From assembly GCA_023423675.1 (NCBI GenBank), contig JAFAFD010000360.1, forward strand, positions 1 to 7,271: DNA of 7,271 bases. The letters run 5' to 3'. The stretch comes from Pseudomonadota bacterium (GTDB lineage Bacteria > Pseudomonadota > Gammaproteobacteria > Xanthomonadales > Xanthomonadaceae). Below are positions 1 to 4,409 of the stretch, one piece after another. The position numbers and the translations under genes were made by a program. The notes below the pieces were generated by a model that searched no databases, was not told the origin of the DNA, and saw only the letters and a program-made list of their open reading frames with translations. How positions within the stretch are numbered: the first letter of the stretch is position 1; the number at the start of each line of letters is the position of its first letter.

Positions 1-101
1 CTGTTGGTGTATGCGGGGGCCATGCCCGGGGTGGGCGCAGGGGGGCGCGTGGGAGTTCCCCGCGGGGGGGGGCCGGGCGCTACCGTGCGGTTGCCGCATC
101 G
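1..101. other. G-rich tract, possible degenerate REP-like element
   Basis: No gene can be supported here. The plus strand carries G-runs at 15-19, 28-31, 33-35, 40-45, 51-53, 64-72 (nine G) and 75-77. Runs 28-31, 33-35, 40-45 and 51-53 are separated by loops of 1, 4 and 5 bases, which fits the usual G-quadruplex pattern. The perfect palindrome CCCCGCGGGG lies at 58-67. On the minus strand a GTAG at 80-83 is followed by a GC-rich arm, and GCCCGG (24-29) can pair with CCGGGC (73-78). This is the shape of a decayed GTAG-type REP lying about 18 bases past the stop of the minus-strand gene. A role as terminator or barrier is inference. Confidence 0.35.
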
Positions 102-458
102 TCAGGCCGGCCTGACCTCCCTGCAAACCAACTCGGCCAGCTCCCTGCAGGCAAAGAACAGCCCCTCAACCACGCCTTCGTCCAGGTGTCGGCTGGGCGT
201 GGCCACCGATTCGCAGCGGCGTGCCGCATGCAACATCTCGACCCCCGTCAGAATCGCCACGGCGGCACGATCAATCCGGGCCAGCGACTGCCTGCGGCCT
301 TCGGTAAGGTTCTCTTCCGGCCACAACATTCCATCGGAGCCTTCGCCATCGCGGATGCGCTTGAGGCAACCCAGGAAAGTGCTGAGGTCGGAGGAAGGGT
401 TGCTGTCGTCGTTGATGGGGTCATCGACGGGGAAGGGCGGGTTCTTGGGAGTGGTCAT
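102..458 (-). CDS. Small protein of unknown function (118 aa)
   Basis: I do not recognise this protein with confidence. The ATG at 456-458 was chosen because the minus strand carries GGAAG about 9 bases upstream. The open frame extends to 578, but that extension overlaps the structured leader and has no ribosome site. The first 25 residues are polar and rich in Pro and Asp, beginning MTTPKNPPFPVDDP. The rest is predicted helical, including a stretch from about residue 57 to 80 (RQSLARIDRAAVAILTGVEM) and one near the C terminus (GLFFACRELAELV). There are four cysteines (31, 82, 104, 112). No signal peptide or clear membrane segment is visible, so it is probably cytoplasmic. Size and layout loosely recall small Pseudomonas DUF3077/DUF6124-type proteins; that is a weak impression, not an assignment. 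The long structured leader suggests post-transcriptional control. Confidence 0.6.
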   Translation of the reverse strand: MTTPKNPPFPVDDPINDDSNPSSDLSTFLGCLKRIRDGEGSDGMLWPEENLTEGRRQSLARIDRAAVAILTGVEMLHAARRCESVATPSRHLDEGVVEGLFFACRELAELVCREVRPA

Positions 459-488
459 GGCGTCGGCTTCCGTGGCTGGACTTAACAG

Positions 489-708
489 CGCCACCGCGCG
501 GAAGCGGGTGGCGGACGGTGCGTGGCTGCAAACCGGGAAGCGCAATGCAATTAGACCGGTGGGTACGAGTACCCCCACGCACCGCCCGCCATACAGGCCG
601 ACGGATTACCCGCCGGCACCGGTTTCCGGACGGTGCCGACGGGCAAGCGTAAACAACATGCATTGATACTTCGCGGGTTTGCAGACCCGGCCACTCGTTG
701 TCAGTGGC
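489..708 (-). ncRNA. Candidate structured leader RNA with three-way junction
   Basis: Read as minus-strand RNA from 708 down to 489. Hairpin A is 690-708 (6 bp, 7-base loop) and abuts hairpin B at 674-689 (5 bp, loop CUGCAA). Hairpin C is 609-643 (13 bp including one G-U, 9-base loop). The junction has stem P1, 509-525 with 575-591 (17 bp, one G-U). P1 encloses P3 (561-574, stem GGGUA/UACCC, loop CUCG) and P2 (532-536 with 556-560), joined back by the linker 526-531, UUGCAG. The loop of B is exactly complementary to this linker. A further stem, 489-495 with 507-513, competes with the base of P1 and lies 31 bases before the start codon at 458. All pairings were checked base by base. No known riboswitch class was recognised, and a regulatory role is inference. 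Confidence 0.5.
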
Positions 709-748
709 ACGCCATGGTGTTTACGTCTGCTTGTTCGATGCAATGAGA

Positions 749-764
749 AAAATCCGAAGATTTT
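749..764 (-). terminator. A/T-rich UUCG hairpin with T-tract, weak terminator candidate
   Basis: On the minus strand AAAATC and GATTTT form a 6-bp stem closed by a UUCG tetraloop. It is followed by one more T and then CTC. The stem is A/T-rich, so it would be weak as an intrinsic terminator. It sits just 5' of the structured leader and could insulate it from upstream transcription. It could equally be chance in a relatively A/T-rich stretch that might also contain the leader's promoter. No convincing -35/-10 pair was found there. Confidence 0.2.
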
Positions 765-1041
765 GCGGACATCGGAGAGGCAGGCGCGAGTGTCGCACGC
801 TTCATCCCGGACGCACGCGACAGTGAATGACGCCATCGGGCTCAACGTAAGCCATGCACGTCTATGAGTGACGCAAAGTGCGCGGCAGGCGCCGACGGGT
901 GTGACGCTTCCCGCTTCCTACTTGTTGTATGAAGCGGCCTTCCCGAACGCGTTGATGGCGTGAAGTGTGCCTTGAAGCGACCTGAGCGGCGCTGTTGGCG
1001 AGCCAGATGCGACAGCTGATGGGTGGCGGCGCCGCTGCGCT
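765..1041. other. Gene-free stretch with one inverted repeat
   Basis: No believable gene was found on either strand: the open frames have no ribosome site and no recognisable protein. The notable structure is a perfect 7-bp inverted repeat, CCGCTTC (911-917) and GAAGCGG (931-937), with a 13-base loop. It overlaps a tandem 7-mer, CGCTTCC, at 905-911 and 912-918. A 10-base palindrome, GCGGCGCCGC, lies at 1026-1035. No function is assigned. Confidence 0.3.
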
Positions 1042-1064
1042 CGCCGGGCATGGCCCGGCGCTAC
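1042..1064 (-). repeat. SMAG/REP-like GTAG palindrome
   Basis: Read on the minus strand, GTAG (1064-1061) is followed by CGCCGGGC, a 3-base loop CAT and GCCCGGCG, a perfect 8-bp hairpin at 1042-1060. A GTAG head plus GC-rich palindrome is the hallmark of Stenotrophomonas SMAG elements, which are REP-like sequences thought to be moved by RAYT-type transposases acting in trans. It lies directly 3' of the HxlR gene, where such a hairpin could stabilise or terminate the mRNA. No T-tract follows. Confidence 0.65.
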
Positions 1065-1090
1065 CTTGCGTGGCCCGGCGCTACCTTGCC
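1051..1090. repeat. 20-bp tandem duplication of REP end
   Basis: Positions 1051-1070 and 1071-1090 are direct tandem copies of TGGCCCGGCGCTACCTTGC plus one base, differing only in that last base (G versus C). The duplicated unit covers the GTAG head and one palindrome arm of the REP-like element. The right-hand copy contains the stop codon of the HxlR gene (CTA at 1081-1083, TAG on the minus strand). The extra arm at 1073-1080 could pair with 1042-1049 in place of the normal arm. Confidence 0.75.
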
Positions 1091-1476
1091 TGGTCGTACT
1101 CGCCCTGGGCGCGCTCCATCTCGGGCCCGTAGTGCAAGGCCCAGTCGTACAGCGCGGTGAACGGCTGCTGCAGCGAGCGCCCCAACGCGGTGATGGTGTA
1201 TTCCACGCCCACGGGCGTGGTCGGCAGCACGTGCCGTTGAATCAGGCCGTTGCGTTCCAGCCGCTTCAACGCATCGGCCAGCGCCTTGTGGGTGATGCCG
1301 TCCAGCCGGCGCATGATCTCGTTGAATCGTGACGGGCGCGAACACAGCACGGTGAGGATGAGGATCGACCACTTGCTGGCGATCTGTTCGAGGATCGGCC
1401 GCGAACGGTGCACGTCGATCAGCGCGTCTTCGGCAACGCAGTCGGTACGGGTGTGCGGGCGGGCAGGGCGGGCCAT
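1081..1476 (-). CDS. HxlR-family winged-helix transcriptional regulator
   Basis: A 131-residue HxlR-type DNA-binding protein, a family of small dimeric regulators that often sense electrophiles, oxidants or small metabolites. The family pattern is clear: an N-terminal cysteine (C13), then KWSILIL (35-41), the recognition-helix region ITHKALADALKRLERNGL (61-78) and the wing ending VEYTITALGRSL (91-102). A second cysteine is C45. The ATG at 1474-1476 is preceded by GGAG about 8 bases upstream. The length is normal. The gene is divergent from the reductase at 1573, with 96 bases between start codons, so it probably controls that gene and itself. Its stop codon lies inside a duplicated REP-like end, so the last few residues (near YDQAR) may have been shaped by that insertion. 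The family call is secure; the target and ligand are inference. Confidence 0.92.
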   Translation of the reverse strand: MARPARPHTRTDCVAEDALIDVHRSRPILEQIASKWSILILTVLCSRPSRFNEIMRRLDGITHKALADALKRLERNGLIQRHVLPTTPVGVEYTITALGRSLQQPFTALYDWALHYGPEMERAQGEYDQAR

Positions 1477-1572
1477 CGATTTACTCCACGATATCTACGC
1501 TAGCTTAAGTGCGTATTCTGCCGTAAGTATAAGCTGTATATCATCGGCCGCACTTACCCAAGCGAGGTCGTG
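1477..1572. promoter_or_regulatory. Divergent HxlR/SDR control region with repeated TAAGT motifs
   Basis: This relatively A/T-rich spacer carries TAAGT three times: plus strand at 1506-1510 and 1524-1528 (18 bases apart) and minus strand at 1552-1556. The outer pair belongs to a perfect 8-bp inverted repeat, TAAGTGCG (1506-1513) and CGCACTTA (1549-1556). A second inverted repeat, AGCTTA (1502-1507) and TAAGCT (1530-1535), overlaps it. For the reductase a possible promoter is TTAAGT (1505-1510), a 17-base spacer and TATAAG (1528-1533), so a repressor on the central motif would cover the -10. On the minus strand TATACT (1531-1526) is a possible -10 for the regulator but lacks a good -35. Operator assignment is inference. 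Confidence 0.5.
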
Positions 1573-2310
1573 ATGAGCAGATTGCAGGACAAAGTGGCCC
1601 TGGTGACCGGTGGCGGCTCTGGCATTGGAGGCGCGATCGCGCACCGCTTCGCCGCCGAGGGCGCAACGGTATACGCCACCAGCCGATCAGCCGGGGAGGC
1701 CGCGCCGCAGCCCTCGGCGGAAACGGGAACCGGGCGCATCGTCCCGCTGCGTGCAGATGCGGGCACGTCGGCTGGGCTTGCACAGGTGTTTGATCGCATC
1801 CGTGCGGATGCCGGGCGCATCGATGTGCTGGTCATCAACGCGGGCATTTCCGAGTACGCGATGCTGGGCGACGTCAGCGAAGATCTGTTCGAACGTACCT
1901 TCGCGCTGAACGCGCGCGCAGCACTGCTTGCCGCGCAGGGTGCGCTTGAGCTGATGCCGCCCGGTGGCAGCATTGTGCTGATCGGTTCCATTGCCGGGGC
2001 CATCGGAACGAAGGGCTATGGCGTGTATGGCGCAAGCAAAGCGGCACTGCGCGCGTTTGCGCGCACCTGGGCGAATGAGCTGGCGCCAAAGGGCATTCGC
2101 GTGAATGTGGTCAGCCCCGGGCCGGTGGACACCGCGATGTTCGATGCGGTGAGCGACGAGGTGCGCAAGGCGATCACCGGCCTGGTGCCGATGGGGCGGC
2201 TGGGCAGGGCCGAGGAAGTGGCCGCGGCCGCACTGTTCCTGGCCAGCAGCGAGAGCAGCTTCACCACCGGTGCCGAGCTGGCGGTGGATGGTGGGATGGC
2301 GCAGGTATAA
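1573..2310 (+). CDS. Short-chain dehydrogenase/reductase (SDR), classical, NADP-type
   Basis: A 245-residue classical SDR with a Rossmann fold and all expected landmarks. These are the cofactor loop TGGGSGIG (12-19), NAG (89-91), N113, S139, Y152 and K156 (YGASK) of the catalytic tetrad, and SPGPVDT (181-187). R38 after the second strand favours NADP(H) over NAD(H). The C terminus GAELAVDGGM is typical of the FabG-like branch. The substrate cannot be told from sequence. The ATG at 1573 was chosen because GAGG (1564-1567) is 5 bases upstream. The GTG at 1570 is in frame but only 2 bases from that site. Divergence from an HxlR regulator suggests induction by a reactive carbonyl, quinone or similar compound, which is inference from other HxlR-controlled oxidoreductases. 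Confidence 0.93.
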   Translation: MSRLQDKVALVTGGGSGIGGAIAHRFAAEGATVYATSRSAGEAAPQPSAETGTGRIVPLRADAGTSAGLAQVFDRIRADAGRIDVLVINAGISEYAMLGDVSEDLFERTFALNARAALLAAQGALELMPPGGSIVLIGSIAGAIGTKGYGVYGASKAALRAFARTWANELAPKGIRVNVVSPGPVDTAMFDAVSDEVRKAITGLVPMGRLGRAEEVAAAALFLASSESSFTTGAELAVDGGMAQV

Positions 2311-2318
2311 GCCTGCGC
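2299..2318 (+). terminator. Hairpin spanning the SDR stop codon
   Basis: GCGCAGG (2299-2305) and CCTGCGC (2312-2318) form a perfect 7-bp stem with the 6-base loop TATAAG, which contains the TAA stop (2308-2310). No T-tract follows, so classic intrinsic termination is doubtful. It may protect the 3' end or slow polymerase in the 22-base gap before the convergent gene. Confidence 0.35.
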
Positions 2319-2332
2319 GGTGCCTGGCTGGG

Positions 2333-2632
2333 CTAGGGCCCGTAGAGTTTTTCCGGGTCTATCCCGGCCAGGGCCAGCACGCGGTCGCGGCGCACCTGCT
2401 GAACCCATGCGGCCAACAGCTGGGCGTTGGTGAAGATTCCGAAGTTATTGCACGCGCGGCAGGTCAACTCGATACCCGATTCAACGTGTCCAAGGCCACC
2501 CGGCTCGGAATAGCGCGCTTCATCTCCGCAGCGCAGGCATTTGCAGTGCAGGGCCTCCACGCGATGAATTGTTCCGTTGAGGCGCAACAAGGGACGGATC
2601 CTGAGGATCCGGAACGCGGGGGACGGGGTCAT
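2333..2632 (-). CDS. Small zinc-ribbon protein of unknown function
   Basis: From the ATG at 2630-2632 this is a 99-residue protein with two CxxC knuckles: CLRC (residues 32-35) and CRAC (58-61), 22 residues apart, plus an extra cysteine (C30) two positions before the first knuckle. This is the layout of a four-cysteine zinc ribbon. The region after it (LLAAWVQQVRRDRVLALAG) is probably helical, and the protein ends EKLYGP. No family name is recognised; nucleic-acid or protein binding is possible. The start is uncertain. An in-frame GTG at 2659 gives 108 residues and the ATG gives 99, but neither has a ribosome site. A TTG at 2590 (85 residues) has AGGA 8 bases upstream, lying inside a palindrome. 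It converges with the reductase (22-base gap) and diverges from the membrane EAL gene. Confidence 0.72.
   Translation of the reverse strand: MTPSPAFRILRIRPLLRLNGTIHRVEALHCKCLRCGDEARYSEPGGLGHVESGIELTCRACNNFGIFTNAQLLAAWVQQVRRDRVLALAGIDPEKLYGP
2595..2611. repeat. 17-base palindrome CGGATCCT-G-AGGATCCG
   Basis: Two 8-base arms, CGGATCCT (2595-2602) and AGGATCCG (2604-2611), match perfectly around one central base. In minus-strand RNA it could form a 7-bp hairpin with a 3-base loop. It lies in the 5' part of the zinc-ribbon reading frame, encoding RILRI in the longer form. It also contains the only plausible ribosome site (AGGA) for the shorter TTG-start form. It could be an operator, a translational hairpin, or just coding sequence. 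Confidence 0.4.
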
Positions 2633-2881
2633 GTGTCGTGCCGGTGAGGGGCTAGACACGGGGGCGAAGCATTCGCGCCGCAGAGGAGCCAGATGGCTTC
2701 ACCATACAGCATGCGGGCCGGATTCGAGGGCGGCGCTGCTGGGGATCACGGCCCGCCACCGTGTGAGGGCCATGCTCCATCTTTCCTCACATGCGGCTTT
2801 GCTATTCTGCGCGCGGGGAGACACCTGTGGAATGCACGACGTAGGTGTCGCGTAGTCAAACAACCAAGGGAAGTGGTCTGG
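2633..2881. promoter_or_regulatory. Divergent upstream region of zinc-ribbon and EAL genes
   Basis: For the plus-strand EAL gene, an extended -10-like TGC-TATTCT ends at 2808 with no good -35 upstream. Just past the expected start of transcription lies a perfect 7-bp inverted repeat, GACACCT (2820-2826) and AGGTGTC (2843-2849), with 16 bases between. It could be an operator or a 5' leader hairpin. The ribosome site AAGGGA (2866-2871) sits 10 bases before the ATG at 2882. On the minus strand TATGGT in CTGTATGGTGAAG (around 2700) is a weak -10 candidate for the zinc-ribbon gene. The promoter calls are tentative; the inverted repeat is directly seen. Confidence 0.35.
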
Positions 2882-4249
2882 ATGCCCGACAAAGCTGCGC
2901 GCGAGCAGTTCGGATTGCTCAGATTCCAAGGCGCTGCACGGCGTGAGAAGGTCGCCTCCCTCCTGTTGCTGGCTGGGATCGCGTGTATCTGCCTCGGCCT
3001 GTTCTGGGCCGCCTGTTATCTCTATTACCACCGGGCGGATCTGGCACTGGTGTTTGTCTTCCTCATCGGCGTGGGCGTGCTGGCGCTGCAGCGCAGCCCA
3101 CGCACCGATGGGACATCACTGCTGGTTGTGGCCCACGGCATCTTCACGGCCATTTTTGCTGTGTCGTTGATCGAGCCGCCCGTCGGCGATGTGCCCCGAT
3201 CAGTGCATCTGTTTTTCCTGCCGCTGGCGGCGGGCGCGGCGTTCACCTTCGAGGCCCGCGAGCGCTACGGCTCGCTGCTCTTTCCCCTGATCTGCCTTCT
3301 GGTGTTCGCGGGTTTCGCGGTAGGCATCCTGGATTCGTTTGCCCCCGGCCGTTCGCCACCGCTGGAGGTGCGTGGCTGGGGCGTATGGGCCAACACGCTG
3401 CTGGCCATCGCATTGCTGGCCGCGATCTTTACCATCTACCGGCGGGACGTCAGCAAGCAGCTGCGCCTGGAGCGCGAGCTGGGGCGCGCGGTACGTAACG
3501 GAGAGATCACTGTGCACTATCAGCCGCAGGTCCGCGGACCGGGCGAGCTGGTGGGCGTGGAGGCGCTGGTGCGGTGGCGCCACCCTGTGCAGGGTGTGCT
3601 GTCTCCGGTGGCGTTCATTCCATTGGCCGAGGAAAGTGGCCTGATCCGCGACATTGGAATGGAAGTGCTGCGCCAGGCGTGCGAAATGCTCAAGCAGTGG
3701 TCCAGTGCGCCATCCACCCGTCAGCTGCGCGTGGCGGTGAACATCAGCCCCGTCCAGCTGCGGGATCCTGGCTTTGTTGATGCAGTGGCGGCTGTCATAC
3801 AGCATGCGGGCATTGACGCCGCGTTGCTGGAATTCGAACTGACAGAGTCGGCTTTGTCCCATGACACCGTGGCGGTCGTGGACAAGATGAAGTCGATTGA
3901 AGTGCTTGGGGTGACGTGGGCGCTGGATGATTTCGGAACAGGGTATTCGTCGCTTTCAACGCTGCGCACGCTGCCGCTGCGGAAGCTGAAGATTGATCGG
4001 CAGTTTGTTGACGCCGCTGCCAGCCAGGAAAGCGCGCAGCAGCTGCTGGGCAAGATCATCGAAATTTCCCAGGTGATGGGAATGAGCGCACTGGCAGAAG
4101 GCGTGGAGACGTCAGCGCAGCATGAGCTGCTGCTTGGGCTGGGCTGCGAGCTGTTCCAGGGCTATCTGTTTGCACGGCCGATGCCTGCGCAGGCGCTGGC
4201 GGGCTGGATGGCCGACCAGGCAGACAGCGGAATTGCTGGAAAGCGCTGA
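2882..4249 (+). CDS. Membrane-bound EAL-domain c-di-GMP phosphodiesterase
   Basis: A 455-residue inner-membrane protein. Six hydrophobic segments (about 24-48, 52-68, 79-98, 108-123, 131-150, 166-186) form an N-terminal sensor of no family I recognise. A short helix (187-205) leads to a C-terminal EAL domain (about 198-445) in the cytoplasm. EAL domains hydrolyse cyclic di-GMP to linear pGpG using two metal ions. The expected residues are present: EAL (E227), N287, E319 in ELTE, DDFGTGYSS (D349, D350), K370, E406 and E409 in AEGVET, and Q426 in QGY. It is therefore predicted active. ATG 2882 follows AAGGGA. The frame opens earlier, at 2693, but the extra 63 residues cross the likely promoter and look non-coding. 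It converges with the CheW/GGDEF-EAL block, so it is its own transcription unit. The signal sensed by the membrane part is unknown. Confidence 0.93.
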   Translation: MPDKAAREQFGLLRFQGAARREKVASLLLLAGIACICLGLFWAACYLYYHRADLALVFVFLIGVGVLALQRSPRTDGTSLLVVAHGIFTAIFAVSLIEPPVGDVPRSVHLFFLPLAAGAAFTFEARERYGSLLFPLICLLVFAGFAVGILDSFAPGRSPPLEVRGWGVWANTLLAIALLAAIFTIYRRDVSKQLRLERELGRAVRNGEITVHYQPQVRGPGELVGVEALVRWRHPVQGVLSPVAFIPLAEESGLIRDIGMEVLRQACEMLKQWSSAPSTRQLRVAVNISPVQLRDPGFVDAVAAVIQHAGIDAALLEFELTESALSHDTVAVVDKMKSIEVLGVTWALDDFGTGYSSLSTLRTLPLRKLKIDRQFVDAAASQESAQQLLGKIIEISQVMGMSALAEGVETSAQHELLLGLGCELFQGYLFARPMPAQALAGWMADQADSGIAGKR

Positions 4250-4317
4250 TGATCGCCTGCATGCAGCTGATAGGACGCCACCTGCCGCCAACCGCACCGC
4301 AATGCGTGCGGAGAACT

Positions 4318-4394
4318 GTAGAGCCGAGCCTATGCTCGGCTCAATGTCCCCTCGCGCGATGGGCAAGCGCAGCCGAGCGTGGGCTCGGCTCTAC
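4318..4394. repeat. Inverted pair of SMAG (GTAG) REP elements
   Basis: The left element is GTAG (4318-4321), AGCCGAGC (4322-4329), a 4-base loop and GCTCGGCT (4334-4341). The right element is the mirror image: AGCCGAGC (4371-4378), loop GTGG, GCTCGGCT (4383-4390), then CTAC (4391-4394), the complement of GTAG. The outer 12 bases of the two elements are also perfectly complementary, so the whole 77-base unit can fold as one long hairpin or as two short ones. This matches the SMAG family of S. maltophilia in its dimeric form. It sits between convergent genes (69 bases after the EAL stop, 15 before the CheW stop), where it could act as a two-way terminator or mRNA-stabilising structure. Confidence 0.88.
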
Positions 4395-4409
4395 ACAGCC
4401 GATGCCTGG

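Noticed and set aside
459..578. N-terminal extension of the 102-458 gene to a start at 578
   Set aside because: The extra 40 residues are encoded by the RNA junction region and have no ribosome site, whereas ATG 458 has GGAAG at a good distance.
4..666. Long plus-strand open frame (220 codons) across the left end
   Set aside because: It runs antisense over the small minus-strand gene and its leader, has low-complexity Arg/Pro/Ser composition, no ribosome site and no recognisable domain. GC-rich DNA gives such frames by chance.
606..845. Minus-strand open frame of 79 codons, and another at 421-663
   Set aside because: Both cross the structured leader, have no ribosome site and show composition unlike the neighbouring proteins. 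The RNA structure explains the sequence better.
1570..1572. GTG as start of the reductase
   Set aside because: It is only 2 bases from the GAGG ribosome site; the next codon, ATG at 1573, is correctly spaced.
2693..2881. N-terminal extension of the membrane EAL protein by 63 residues
   Set aside because: The segment crosses the likely -10 and an inverted repeat and encodes no signal peptide or domain. ATG 2882 is preceded by AAGGGA.
2660..2881. c-di-GMP riboswitch upstream of the EAL gene
   Set aside because: The only structure seen is a simple 7-bp inverted repeat; the multi-stem core and tetraloop/receptor of the known c-di-GMP classes are not visible.
4250..4409. CRISPR array or small RNA gene around the repeats
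   Set aside because: There are only two copies, inverted rather than direct, with GTAG heads and no regular spacers; they fit SMAG elements.
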